Shown in pieces: positions 1 to 7,686 of a stretch of DNA of 37,295 bases. A program made the translations under genes and the position numbers. The DNA is from Metasolibacillus meyeri (GTDB lineage: Bacteria; Bacillota; Bacilli; Bacillales_A; Planococcaceae), in assembly GCF_003049505.1 (NCBI RefSeq), contig NZ_PYWN01000019.1, positions 1 through 37,295 of the forward strand, in the 5' to 3' direction. How positions within the stretch are numbered: position 1 is the stretch's first letter; the number at the start of each line of letters is the position of its first letter. Under the pieces are notes generated by a model. It had not been told where the DNA came from and ran no database searches. It saw nothing but the letters and a program-made list of their open reading frames with translations.

Positions 1-277
1 AAGCCCCAATACTGGTCACGCTATCTGGAATGGTCACATTCGTTAGCTGGTTATTATAAAAGGCAGCATCCCCAATACTGGTCACCGCTTGACCATTAAT
101 AGCAGGTGGAATATGGACGTCTTTTGTTGTTCCTATGTATTTTGTAATAGTAACACCTGTAGCATTTGGACTTGTTACAAAATCGGATTCACTATTCGCA
201 GCACCATAGACCAGTATATTTCCCCATTGTAAATTGAGGAGTAACACGATTAGGAATAGACTAGCTAGTTTTTTCAT
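1..277 (-). CDS. Surface protein with leucine-rich repeats, N-terminal part (runs off the window edge)
   Basis: The ATG at 277 follows an AGAGGGA ribosome site. The first ~25 residues form a signal peptide: MKKL, then a hydrophobic stretch ending near VYGA. After this come BspA-type (LRR_5) repeats; the DNA motif CCCCAATACTGGTCAC recurs 66 bp apart (4-19 and 70-85), giving a 22-residue repeat. The reading frame is open through position 1, so the gene is incomplete here. The SLH-domain fragment at the right end of the window is on the same strand and in phase if the molecule is circular. I infer that both are parts of one secreted, cell-wall-anchored protein. Proteins of this kind are generally adhesins or surface-display proteins; the ligand is unknown. 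Confidence 0.8.
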   Translation of the reverse strand, partial: MKKLASLFLIVLLLNLQWGNILVYGAANSESDFVTSPNATGVTITKYIGTTKDVHIPPAINGQAVTSIGDAAFYNNQLTNVTIPDSVTSIGA

Positions 278-549
278 GTAGTAAGTCCCTCTCTTTCTTT
301 TTTCTGTGAAAAAATTCTTCATATTTGTGTTGGGAGTGAAAAGCTCATGGATGTTTTATTTCTATGTACGAGTAACCTCAACTAACTGAATTCCCTGTTA
401 ATTTCAACCTTTCTAGCATTCAGTACATATAAATTTAAATATAACATATGAAGGTTAAAGATAGGTTAAAAAATTAAAATTAAGATATTCCTTTTTTATA
501 CAAAGCAATACAAAAAAACGTTCCCAAATGAAAGTTTGGGCGCATAAGG
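278..549. other. AT-rich leader and upstream region of the surface-protein gene
   Basis: I see no gene here. The stretch lies upstream of the LRR protein start at 277 and presumably holds its promoter and a long leader. On the minus strand TTAACC occurs twice with 11-bp spacing (about 449-470), a pattern like tandem response-regulator boxes such as PhoP boxes, but I cannot assign it. Near 523-540 there is a short hairpin (CCCAAA...TTTGGG) related to three others at the right end of the window. Confidence 0.4.
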
Positions 550-591
550 AAAACCCTTAAACGTTGATATAACAGCGTTTAAGGGTTTTTT
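550..591. terminator. Bidirectional intrinsic terminator
   Basis: A perfect 14-bp stem (AAAACCCTTAAACG at 550-563 pairs with its reverse complement at 576-589) has T-rich flanks on both sides. It most likely ends the relaxase transcript, whose stop codon is at 747. The DNA between them (592-746) holds no gene; AGTCCTGC and GCAGGACT form the arms of a further inverted repeat (about 697-749) at the end of the relaxase gene. Confidence 0.75.
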
Positions 592-746
592 AGTAAAACA
601 TTGTTTATACGTGATTTTATACACGCTCCGACAAAGCCAATTACATCAGTAGTTCACAGCTTTTTTATGAAATTACGCATCTCTCACTTTCTTGCATAAA
701 GTCCTGCATATCCTTAACGTATATTTTGCGCGTTTTGTCGGCAGGA

Positions 747-2819
747 CTAAGAACGTTTTCGCTTATGACTAGATTCAGACGGCTGTTTCATTCGTTGACG
801 CTGCGCCTGTAACTTTTCAAACTCCTCATATTCAAGCTCGTCCAAAATACGATCAATCGCTTTTCCTTTAAAGAATTGTTCGAATAAAAATGGTGCGCCG
901 TACACTTTTAACTGCTTACCACCGAACGTATCATTATAAGGAACAACCCCATCCTTCGTTTGCACAAAAGTAACTGCCAAATGACGGTTTGCCTCCTCTT
1001 CAGACAATACGCCTTCACCAATACAATCACTCAATACAAATGCCAGGTAACGAGGATGTGCTAAATCCTTTACCAACCTTTTGTCTAATCGGATCTGTAA
1101 TGCTAATAGCTCATGAGGCGATGCCTGCTCCCCTTTTAAAATCGTAATATCATACTGCTTCTGAAGCGTTAAATATCGGCTCACTAATTCCAACTGCTCT
1201 TTTTCATACTTTTTCGGTGGCGTCTGAGGAAAATCAGCCAGCTGCTCCTTCGTAAATGCCTCCCCGTAATAATCCATCGCTGTTACAAGCCATTCACGCT
1301 CCACAAGTGACTTATCTGATACATCTAAACTAGGAATCCGTAAATGAATGCGAGAGTCATAATACTTACCAAAAACCTTCAGTGCCAGCTGCAAGCGTTT
1401 CAATTCTTTCAGCTGCTTTTCAAATTGTACCCGATCATCATCAGATAAACGCCCGATCGTTGCTTTATTTTGCAAAGAGACACCATGCTGTTGCATAAAA
1501 TCTGCTGTACGCTCTTGCACATGCCTTAACCGTTCCTCTGCCTGAACTACTGTAGCAATAGGCTGCTTCACAACAGACTCAACATGACGAAGAATCTCCT
1601 CAGCACGAGTATCCTCTAATACCTCATTCACTTCTGCCTCATTTAAAATATTACCCACACGTGCTGTTGCATTTAACACCTCACGCTTTTCAAAAGGCGT
1701 CCAGGAACTCGTATCAAGCGTTGAATAATGTTTTAGTAGCAAACGGTCAGCTTCCTTCTCAAAAAGCTCCTCGGCACGTTTAAATGCCTTTTCCTGCGCT
1801 TCAAATCCTTTATAACTCTGCTCACTAAAATTCCCTAAATCAAGCTGTACTTGTAGCTTCACATCCCACAAATAAAGCATTCTTCTTTTATCTGCTAAAG
1901 TTTCCGGCTGCACATACATTTTAAGCACCTTTGATAACTGGCCAAGCTCCTTCTTCTCAGCTGGCGACAATGCCTGTAATATCAGCTCATGCTTTTCTAT
2001 CTGCTCTACCTTTTGCTCAATTCCCTGCAATGCTAATTTCTTTTCATTACGAGCCTTCACTTCTCGATTTATTTCTACTCGATCCGAAGAACGCCCCTCA
2101 CTTTCCATCTTTCTTGCCACATATCCCTCATGAATCGTCGGCTCCTGCTCCAAACCTAACTCAGCATGCGACTTCTCTGATATCTCAACAGCTGCCCCAG
2201 CAAGCAATAAAAGCTGATTTGCATACACTGCCCACGCTGTTCTCCACTGCTGTAATTTCTCTTTTCGATTCCAATCATTCACATCAATTTTACGAGATTT
2301 CTTTGCCCCACTTGCTGTAAATAAAGCTTCTCCATTTTCATCAACAATGTATTCCTTTCGAGCCTTCGCCCCCCAACTTCCATCCTCTAAAAATGGTCGC
2401 ATTGTTAACATCACATGAGCATGTGGATTTTTATCATCATCACGATGAATTGCAACATCTGCAACCATCCCCTCATCTACAAATACCTCTTGCACAAAAT
2501 GGCGTAAAAGCTCCTTTTGCTGCTGCTTCGATAACTCCACTGGTAAAGCTACCGTAAATTCACGTGCTAACTGTGCATTTTTTGCTTTCTCAGCTTTCTC
2601 CACTTCATTCCATAACTTCTCCCGATCCAAACACCATTCAGGCGCATGATTAGGCTTTAAAAGCATCGTATCAGGTAATACATACCGATGATGATAAAAG
2701 CTTACTTTATCGTACCGTTCACTATATAATTTTTCTCCACTTCGATAAGCTGCACTGGCGATTGCTGATTGTCCTTTACCTCTAGAAATAATCTGCATAC
2801 TAAAATGATAAATTGCCAT
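747..2819 (-). CDS. mobA: MOBQ-class conjugative relaxase (MobA/MobL family)
   Basis: This is the relaxase that nicks one strand at oriT and pilots it through the secretion channel. The N-terminal MobA/MobL domain begins MAIYHF; with the ATG at 2819 the conserved tyrosine of AAYRSGEKL is residue 25, the position of the catalytic Tyr of RSF1010 MobA. The metal-binding histidines are visible at about residues 125, 133 and 135 (AIHRDD...NPHAHVML). The ~690-residue length leaves a long helical, charged C-terminus. A TTG three bases upstream could also initiate, but AGAGG at 2828-2832 and the Tyr25 register favour the ATG. The gene reads away from the nic-like sequence at 2922-2936, the usual relaxase/oriT arrangement. 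Confidence in the family is high; substrate specificity is inferred from the adjacent oriT. Confidence 0.95.
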   Translation of the reverse strand: MAIYHFSMQIISRGKGQSAIASAAYRSGEKLYSERYDKVSFYHHRYVLPDTMLLKPNHAPEWCLDREKLWNEVEKAEKAKNAQLAREFTVALPVELSKQQQKELLRHFVQEVFVDEGMVADVAIHRDDDKNPHAHVMLTMRPFLEDGSWGAKARKEYIVDENGEALFTASGAKKSRKIDVNDWNRKEKLQQWRTAWAVYANQLLLLAGAAVEISEKSHAELGLEQEPTIHEGYVARKMESEGRSSDRVEINREVKARNEKKLALQGIEQKVEQIEKHELILQALSPAEKKELGQLSKVLKMYVQPETLADKRRMLYLWDVKLQVQLDLGNFSEQSYKGFEAQEKAFKRAEELFEKEADRLLLKHYSTLDTSSWTPFEKREVLNATARVGNILNEAEVNEVLEDTRAEEILRHVESVVKQPIATVVQAEERLRHVQERTADFMQQHGVSLQNKATIGRLSDDDRVQFEKQLKELKRLQLALKVFGKYYDSRIHLRIPSLDVSDKSLVEREWLVTAMDYYGEAFTKEQLADFPQTPPKKYEKEQLELVSRYLTLQKQYDITILKGEQASPHELLALQIRLDKRLVKDLAHPRYLAFVLSDCIGEGVLSEEEANRHLAVTFVQTKDGVVPYNDTFGGKQLKVYGAPFLFEQFFKGKAIDRILDELEYEEFEKLQAQRQRMKQPSESSHKRKRS

Positions 2820-2881
2820 CAAGCATTCCTCTTTTCACATGAGCGCTAGCGAATTTTTCACGTGAAGCGTGACCTTGTTTT

Positions 2882-2940
2882 CGCACATACATCAAATGGG
2901 AGCGTAGCGTACATATGGTGTATAAGTGCGCCCTTAGTTT
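2882..2940 (+). other. oriT: Origin of transfer (oriT) with pSK41/pIP501-like nic site
   Basis: ATAAGTGCGCCCTTA at 2922-2936 matches the nic core of the RSF1010/pIP501/pSK41 family, TAAGTGCG^CCCT; by analogy cleavage would fall between 2930 and 2931. Just before it is an imperfect inverted repeat: CGCACATACATCA at 2882-2894 pairs with TGGTGTATaaGTGCG at 2916-2930 with a two-base bulge, as expected for a MOBQ relaxase recognition hairpin. A palindrome TTCACGTGAA lies at 2857-2866. The relaxase gene is immediately left on the opposite strand. If the plus strand is nicked, DNA to the right of 2931 enters the recipient first and the relaxase gene last. Confidence 0.9.
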
Positions 2941-2969
2941 TTATCATTTTATCACAATTCCCTATTTAT

Positions 2970-2998
2970 TTGAAATATTCTGTCCTTTATGTTCTAAT
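2970..2998 (+). promoter_or_regulatory. SigA-type promoter for the two small oriT-proximal genes
   Basis: TTGAAA (2970-2975), a 17-bp spacer and TCTAAT (2993-2998), with TG one base before the -10 box. It is placed 40 bp before the ATG at 3039. Confidence 0.6.
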
Positions 2999-3038
2999 GT
3001 TACTAAATCTACTTTTCAAAATGAAAGGAGTAACAACC

Positions 3039-3269
3039 ATGAATGATATTAGAAAAAAGCTTGATAAACTTGAAGAAATGAAAGAACAAATACGCCAAGA
3101 AAAAGAAAAGATGAATGCTTATATCGGTCGCCAATTACTATCAAAATTAAATATTCAACACGAAGATTTATCAAAAGCTCAACTGGAAGAATTCATTAAC
3201 ACACTCTCTACACTTTATCAAAATCATAATACAACAGAAAAAGCTCCTCATTACCAAAATGACAACTAA
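3039..3269 (+). CDS. Small helical protein next to oriT, possible relaxosome accessory
   Basis: A 76-residue protein whose ATG at 3039 has a good AAAGGAG site ten bases upstream. An open frame extends farther upstream but crosses oriT and lacks a ribosome site. The sequence is strongly charged and predicted helical or coiled coil in residues 1-30 (repeating K/E/L pattern), followed by a short second helical region. No catalytic motif is seen. It is transcribed divergently from the relaxase and overlaps the next gene by 11 bp, so the pair is one operon. Small proteins in this position commonly assist relaxase binding at oriT; that role is inferred from location only. Confidence 0.7.
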   Translation: MNDIRKKLDKLEEMKEQIRQEKEKMNAYIGRQLLSKLNIQHEDLSKAQLEEFINTLSTLYQNHNTTEKAPHYQNDN

Positions 3270-3501
3270 CAAATTACAAAAGCTAATTGCTGAGAAAAAT
3301 CGCTTAGAACTCGAAATTACAAAGCTTAAACAAAATGAAACTCAAAAACAACGTACCCATATACTAATTCAAAAGGGTGCTTTACTAGACAAATACTTTG
3401 ATACACAACACCTATCAATTAAAGAAACTGAAGAACTGCTTCAACTCTTCTCAAATATTATTAAAGAAAAACGTCCACAACGATTCAACAAGTCTACATA
3501 A
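3259..3501 (+). CDS. DUF3847-like small coiled-coil protein
   Basis: An 80-residue protein: a helical N-terminus rich in K, E and L (residues 1-30), then a conserved-looking segment with RTHILIQKGALLDKYF (residues ~32-48) and a C-terminal helix. This resembles DUF3847-type proteins found beside MobA/MobL relaxases on Firmicutes plasmids; the assignment is from memory of the pattern, not from a search. It starts inside the end of the preceding gene (11-bp overlap), so translation is probably coupled. A relaxosome or transfer-regulation role is inferred from context. Confidence 0.7.
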   Translation: MTTNKLQKLIAEKNRLELEITKLKQNETQKQRTHILIQKGALLDKYFDTQHLSIKETEELLQLFSNIIKEKRPQRFNKST

Positions 3502-3524
3502 TCACATTGTTATGTAGACTTGTT
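3487..3524 (+). terminator. Hairpin at the end of the small-gene operon
   Basis: A 14-bp perfect stem (AACAAGTCTACATA at 3487-3500 with its complement at 3511-3524) overlaps the last codons of the upstream gene. There is no long T-run, so it may be a weak terminator or an mRNA-stabilising hairpin. The remaining intergenic DNA to 3684 shows no gene. Confidence 0.5.
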
Positions 3525-3684
3525 ACTCATTCTAAAGGTCCTCGAAGCAAGCTTCTACGGAACGCCTCCCGCTCTGGGCTCTACTCTCCAACAAAACAAT
3601 TAGTATAGTTCCCTCTATATCCCTATAGCAACGCTACAAAGGGACACGTAATTAGAAATATGTAAGGCAGACTGGAGTATTACT

Positions 3685-5232
3685 TTAACTAGAGCCTCGA
3701 ATACGATTTAGACGGGTATCTACCGAGCCTTCATTGAAATAAAGCGCTTCTAAATAGTTCATTAATGGTTCATAGCCTGCAACGACTTCTAATTCCATCG
3801 TCCATTCTTTTATTACTTGAATAAGCTGCTTACGGTACTGCGCTTTTGCAGCATTTACAAGTTCCATTGCATACTGAATAAACAGCTGTACCGTTGACCA
3901 GCCTGTTTTCGCACCTCTGCCTTTACCCGTTACTGTTTTAATTAGCTTTTTAGAGCGTTTAAGTAGCTCATTAAGCGAACTTTGTGGCATTCCGACTGCG
4001 TCACATAGCTCTTTTTGAGAACGCCAAATAAACGGCTCAGAATCCTGTTTTTCAGCCGTAATGTAATCAATAATGTCCTGCTCCCACTCATCATAGTGAC
4101 TGCGTGTACGGTCCTCACGATTTTTCTTAAACTTATACCAGACACGACTACCAAAGGACACCGTGTAGCTTTGACCATTTTTTACGTGAAGCGCCAGCAA
4201 TGCCTCAACGTATTCCTTGCTTGGTCCATTATATTTCCCTGAATACGCTGACTCGATAATGACATACAAACTCTGAGCATCTAAAGGCTCCTGCAGACGT
4301 GTATTAAACTGATCTAAAAAGTTTTCTGTACGCTCTAAATCCCAGCCCTCCGCATAACAAATAAGCGCTAGTGTAAACAGCGTATTATTACGCCCTAGCA
4401 CACCCTTATCGCCCTTAATATTTACTGTATGGACGAGAGCATCAAACCACTCTGCATTTATAACAGACTGCTTATGCTTCTTTGTAGGCAGCACAAATAA
4501 AGGTCTCTGTATATCATCGTCTTGACGCATCGACCAATCAATGAGCGCAGATACTGTATAGAGATTATTTAAATCTTTATACACCACATTCTTTTCATTA
4601 GGAAGACGGAAAAAGCCAAAATCATTACAAAATACATCGGCCTCTACACCTTGCAAACTACGCTTTAAATTATTGCTAATGCGCTTGGCCACTTTTAAGC
4701 CTCGGAAATTTTCTTTATTTGAAATAAACAGCGGCGATTCCAGCACAAAATACAGCTGATAGCCACGATCTGATTCCACAATAAACGTCGGTAAGCCAAT
4801 TGATTCGTCCATAGAAGCAAGCAACAGCTCCTGAACGCTATATTTCTTCGTATCAATATCAACTACAAATGTATTAATTTGCTGAAGGTTACGCTCCTCA
4901 AATCCGTAAATAAAACGGCGTGAATCGTCTGTATAGCCAAACGTACGATACACGTTCGGCGTAAAGTGCGTTAACGTCCGTGCATCCTCTAGAAGGGTCT
5001 CTTTCGATGTGACGATATAGCCCTTCACGCCATTCGATGTAAAGTCTGCCTTTTGACGCACAACAAAGATGGCTCCTTGACGTGTCGATTTTTCTTTCTT
5101 CTCTGCCTCAATACGTGCCGGCAAGCTCGCTTTAGATTGTTTCTTTTTATACGTGTGGATTCCTATATGTAGCAGCGTGTCAAATAGCTGCACCATCTCC
5201 TGCTTTTCTAACGCAAAAATAGCCATGGACAT
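3685..5232 (-). CDS. rep: Plasmid replication initiator of the primase (AEP + PriCT-1) type
   Basis: The protein combines an archaeo-eukaryotic-primase-like domain with a PriCT-1-like segment. Motif I is FVVDIDTK (Asp ~125 and ~127); motif II reads DRGYQLYFVL, with Gln where many relatives have His; motif III region is DVFCNDFGFFRLPN. The PriCT-like part (GVLGRNNTLFTLALICYAEG to SAYSGKY) follows at about residues 270-330, and a basic C-terminus may be a winged helix. The frame is open to a TTG at 5316, but only the ATG at 5232 (or the next ATG at 5226) has a strong site, AAAGGAG at 5237-5243. It is the only replication-initiator candidate in the window. The DNA upstream carries a candidate antisense RNA and repeats that may be the origin. 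Confidence 0.85.
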   Translation of the reverse strand: MSMAIFALEKQEMVQLFDTLLHIGIHTYKKKQSKASLPARIEAEKKEKSTRQGAIFVVRQKADFTSNGVKGYIVTSKETLLEDARTLTHFTPNVYRTFGYTDDSRRFIYGFEERNLQQINTFVVDIDTKKYSVQELLLASMDESIGLPTFIVESDRGYQLYFVLESPLFISNKENFRGLKVAKRISNNLKRSLQGVEADVFCNDFGFFRLPNEKNVVYKDLNNLYTVSALIDWSMRQDDDIQRPLFVLPTKKHKQSVINAEWFDALVHTVNIKGDKGVLGRNNTLFTLALICYAEGWDLERTENFLDQFNTRLQEPLDAQSLYVIIESAYSGKYNGPSKEYVEALLALHVKNGQSYTVSFGSRVWYKFKKNREDRTRSHYDEWEQDIIDYITAEKQDSEPFIWRSQKELCDAVGMPQSSLNELLKRSKKLIKTVTGKGRGAKTGWSTVQLFIQYAMELVNAAKAQYRKQLIQVIKEWTMELEVVAGYEPLMNYLEALYFNEGSVDTRLNRIRGSS

Positions 5233-5325
5233 AGCTCTCCTTTCTTCAAAGTGAGCGTCCACAGCTATCTCGTTTAAAAGCACACCTAAAAAAGGGTGCA
5301 TGAAGCCAATTTTCAATCAGAAATA

Positions 5326-5354
5326 TTGAAAATTACGTCTACAGTTGCTATAAT
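5326..5354 (+). promoter_or_regulatory. Strong SigA promoter firing against the rep gene leader
   Basis: TTGAAA (5326-5331), 17-bp spacer, TATAAT (5349-5354), with an extended -10 (TGC before TATAAT). It reads to the right, opposite to rep, into a region without any plus-strand gene. Predicted start is about 5361. Confidence 0.75.
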
Positions 5355-5360
5355 TAGCAT

Positions 5361-5570
5361 AACGTGTTTTACAAATGATGTGTTTCCAGCACACCATTTA
5401 TTTAATCTAATTTTAAGCAACAAATAAGCTTCTACCAAAAGCTCATTTTGTTGTAGACCAACGACGATAAGTTAGTTACCAGCTAACCGCTCGGACGCTC
5501 ACTTATTTAGTTGTTTAAGTTGTGAAGTCATTCCTTGTCCTACCAAAGACAAATGAGGAATGGCTTTTTT
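5361..5570 (+). ncRNA. Candidate antisense RNA controlling rep (about 210 nt)
   Basis: Transcription from the promoter at 5326-5354 would run to an intrinsic terminator at 5526-5570. There is no start codon with a ribosome site and no ORF of note between. The RNA would be complementary to the rep mRNA leader, the arrangement of countertranscribed RNAs that set copy number in many Gram-positive theta plasmids. Internal hairpins are possible, e.g. GTTAG/CTAAC near 5472-5488. The function is inferred from promoter, terminator and position. Confidence 0.6.
5526..5570 (+). terminator. Intrinsic terminator of the antisense RNA
   Basis: AGTCATTCCT (5526-5535) pairs with AGGAATGGCT (5556-5565) with one G-T pair; TTGTC and GACAA continue the stem across a small bulge; six T residues follow at 5565-5570. 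Read on the other strand, the same hairpin could act as an attenuator in the rep leader. Confidence 0.7.
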
Positions 5571-5665
5571 CATGTCTTACAATCTTCGTTACTATCAACT
5601 AAAACATAAAATATTTCAGTTGTAAACTAATAAAATAGCATCGTTCAAGCCGTTTTTCTCTCGAA

Positions 5666-5940
5666 TTTCTACTTTTCTACTTTTGTGAGAAAGTTGACTT
5701 TGGGTAGAAATTGCAAATTTCTACTTTTCTACCTTTGCGAAGTAGAAATATATTTTTTCGCTTTTTAACGCATATAAAAAGCCCCTCCCATGCCTTATAC
5801 AATAAGGATTCCATGAAAGGGGACAAATATAGACTTTTCTCGCAAAAGTGGAAATTTCCACTTTTGCGAGAAAATTGACTTTAGGTAGAAATTGCAAACT
5901 TCTACTTTTCTACTTTTGCTAGGAAGTTGGCGCTATATTA
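5666..5940. repeat. Repeat-rich region upstream of rep, candidate origin or incompatibility locus
   Basis: Two copies of a ~54-bp direct repeat lie at 5687-5740 and 5868-5921 (about 49/54 identical; shared core GGTAGAAATTGCAAA). Between them at 5835-5874 is a perfect 40-bp palindrome whose centre GTGGAAA|TTTCCAC is a symmetrical variant of the palindrome found elsewhere on this plasmid. Many half-sites TTTCTACTTTT and AGTAGAAA fill the region. It contains no gene. Location beside rep suggests iteron-like origin, copy-control or centromere function; none is proven. Confidence 0.6.
5776..5823 (-). terminator. Terminator of the Kiwa operon
   Basis: On the minus strand an imperfect hairpin (CCCCTTTCATG...CATGGGAGGGG with inner CCTT/AAGG pairing) is followed by CTTTTT. 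It lies ~165 bp after the kwaB stop codon. Confidence 0.55.
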
Positions 5941-5988
5941 CATTTTTGTTACAGATAAGATTTGAAATAATACTCCCTATCTATTAAA

Positions 5989-6927
5989 TTAAATGGCAAT
6001 TTCTATGTCTCCTGAAATTAACCTCTCTACAATGATATTATTAATTATTCCTACAAAAGTTTTTGCTGTTTCAGGAGTTACTACAATAGATTTGTTTTCA
6101 TCATCAAATGTAACCCTTAAATCCGCATTTAATCTATTAACGGCCTGTTTGATTTGATCAATTGTATAATGAGTGCCTGGTTCCGTATACTTAGAAAGTC
6201 TTCTAATTGACCTCGCACTACTAAACAATTTTTGCTTTACGTTAGTATTATCTAAACCTGTAAAACTGTAATTTGAAGTTGAAATAGTATATTCTCCACT
6301 GATAAATTTTGAAATTACAGCCTGAGACTTGGCCTTCCGATTTTCATTTAGTGTAAGCATACTTTCAAATTTATTAACATCGTATACAAATAACTTTTTT
6401 GTATTTCTCTCCAGCCGTGCTGTGAGAGCTGGTGGTAGTTGAATTCCCTTGGGTACATCAACAACTGTTGTATTCTCAGTAACAGATAACGATAACACTG
6501 GTTTCTTTTTAATAATAGAATTATTAGATATTGCTAAAAAATAAAGTGAATGTTCGTCTTGAACTATAATAAATTTAATACCTTCATTTTCTTCAAAATT
6601 TGCAACTTCTCCTTTTAACTTACCATACTTTGCAAATTGAATAACCTTTTCAGATGGATTATTCATTAGTTTTTCTATTTCTTCTTTAAAAGAATATAAA
6701 TAACTGTCTTCGGTAATCGAATTAAACTCAACAAAATATGGAATATCTTCAATTAATGCTGTTCCACTAAGTTCACACATTTCATTTTCATGAGCTATCT
6801 TTTCCGATAAATCTGTTTCAAAATGATTATAAATTAGACTTTTTTCTGTATCTCCAGTCTGTAATAGATATATTCTATATAAATTTGAATTTTTAGAAGT
6901 ACATACATAAACACGTTCCAAAGCCAA
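5989..6927 (-). CDS. kwaB: Kiwa anti-phage protein KwaB (DUF4868)
   Basis: The 312-residue length and sequence fit the DUF4868 family: a segment KKKPVLSLSV (about 139-148) followed by KGIQLPPALTARLERNTKKLFVYDVNKFESML (about 160-190) and a C-terminal region ending near IINNIIVERL. KwaB is the soluble, DNA-associated component of Kiwa; with the membrane protein KwaA it blocks infection by some phages. The start is a TTG at 6927 with GAGG at 6936-6939. The kwaA stop (6938-6940) overlaps this ribosome site, so the two genes are coupled. G+C is low (16/60 in 6241-6300) compared with flanking parA (28/60 in 7801-7860), suggesting separate acquisition. Confidence 0.85.
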   Translation of the reverse strand: MALERVYVCTSKNSNLYRIYLLQTGDTEKSLIYNHFETDLSEKIAHENEMCELSGTALIEDIPYFVEFNSITEDSYLYSFKEEIEKLMNNPSEKVIQFAKYGKLKGEVANFEENEGIKFIIVQDEHSLYFLAISNNSIIKKKPVLSLSVTENTTVVDVPKGIQLPPALTARLERNTKKLFVYDVNKFESMLTLNENRKAKSQAVISKFISGEYTISTSNYSFTGLDNTNVKQKLFSSARSIRRLSKYTEPGTHYTIDQIKQAVNRLNADLRVTFDDENKSIVVTPETAKTFVGIINNIIVERLISGDIEIAI

Positions 6928-6937
6928 AATTAATTCC

Positions 6938-7546
6938 TCATTTCTTATACATAGTAATATGAATTTTTGATCTTTCCGGATCCCCTAATTTATATACTTT
7001 CAGTTCTTGATATGTGTCAGATTTAAAAGTAAATACATAGGCATTATGTTGAGTTTTGCATAAACTGATACCAAATATAATTAGTAATACATTTGGAAAA
7101 ATATCTGTACTTTTCATGATTAATATATATATCAATATTTGAATCACAGCAAATACAGCAACTGCTATTTTTATATCACTTTCTATTATTAAAACGGCTG
7201 GTATTACCGTACCTAAGAGAAATGAAATTACATTTCCATTTACTTCTTCTAACTTATTTTCTTCAAAATATTCTTTGTTTGGTGGCAATACTTGGTCCGT
7301 TGAAGATTTTGTATATTGATTAATTAATAATGCCCTTAGTAGAAAGCCTAATAAGATTAAAATAAGCAGTAACAATCCACACCACCAATAAATGTCTAGT
7401 GTTATTAAAAAATCCCCAAAACCTATTTCTTTATTTAGAGGATTTTCAAATTTATCATCAATTTGTAAGAGGAATAAAATATATGCGGGGGACATAGATG
7501 TTAGGAAATATAAGATTTTATAAAACCATCTCGTTCCATAAAACAA
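6938..7546 (-). CDS. kwaA: Kiwa membrane protein KwaA
   Basis: A 202-residue membrane protein with four to five hydrophobic segments (about 7-27, 50-72, 105-120, 125-145 and 148-163) and a short charged C-terminus. Length, membrane topology and strict coupling to a DUF4868 gene identify it as KwaA, thought to sense phage-induced envelope change and recruit KwaB. Sequence alone would not prove the family, so confidence rests largely on the neighbour. The start is a TTG at 7546 preceded at good spacing by an exceptionally G-rich ribosome site (AAGGGGGG, 7553-7560). The use of TTG in both Kiwa genes may keep expression low. Confidence 0.8.
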   Translation of the reverse strand: MFYGTRWFYKILYFLTSMSPAYILFLLQIDDKFENPLNKEIGFGDFLITLDIYWWCGLLLLILILLGFLLRALLINQYTKSSTDQVLPPNKEYFEENKLEEVNGNVISFLLGTVIPAVLIIESDIKIAVAVFAVIQILIYILIMKSTDIFPNVLLIIFGISLCKTQHNAYVFTFKSDTYQELKVYKLGDPERSKIHITMYKK

Positions 7547-7597
7547 AAATATCCCCCCTTAATAATTTTAAATAACCAAGTAATTTTATGTAAATTA

Positions 7598-7626
7598 ATT
7601 ATACAAAAAACAACAAAATATCACAA
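7598..7626 (-). promoter_or_regulatory. SigA promoter for the Kiwa operon
   Basis: On the minus strand TTGTGA (7621-7626), 17-bp spacer, TATAAT (7598-7603), 52 bp before the kwaA start. It is back to back with the parA promoter; the two -35 boxes are 31 bp apart. Confidence 0.65.
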
Positions 7627-7641
7627 ATACAAAGGTGGAAA

Positions 7642-7686
7642 TTTGCAAAGAAGATTTTTGCAAAGTATCTTTTTATAATGTATACT
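7642..7686 (+). promoter_or_regulatory. parA promoter with repeated TTTGCAAAG operator-like boxes
   Basis: TTGCAA (7658-7663), 17-bp spacer and TATACT (7681-7686) form a SigA promoter. TTTGCAAAG occurs at 7642-7650 and 7657-7665, a 15-bp period, and the second copy covers the -35 box. Inverted arms AATAACCAA (7571-7579) and TTGGTTATT (7687-7695) enclose the whole intergenic region. These are plausible binding sites for the partition protein, which would autoregulate parAB. Confidence 0.65.

Noticed and set aside
1931-2320. Plus-strand ORF of 129 codons inside the relaxase gene
   Set aside because: It lies wholly opposite mobA coding sequence, has no ribosome site or domain, and its composition is that of an antisense shadow.
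2862-3038. Upstream extension of the small oriT-proximal gene
   Set aside because: It would translate through oriT and the promoter at 2970-2998; the ATG at 3039 has its own ribosome site.
5301-5316. TTG 5316 or ATG 5301 as rep start
   Set aside because: Neither has a ribosome site, while ATG 5232 has AAAGGAG; the extra N-terminal residues do not belong to the recognised domains.
5661-5940. TTTCTACT...AGTAGAAA stems resemble Cas12a direct repeats (AATTTCTACT...GTAGAT)
   Set aside because: The copies are scattered at gene boundaries without regular unique spacers, there is no cas gene in the window, and the symmetric 24-40 bp palindromes do not fit the short Cas12a repeat stem.
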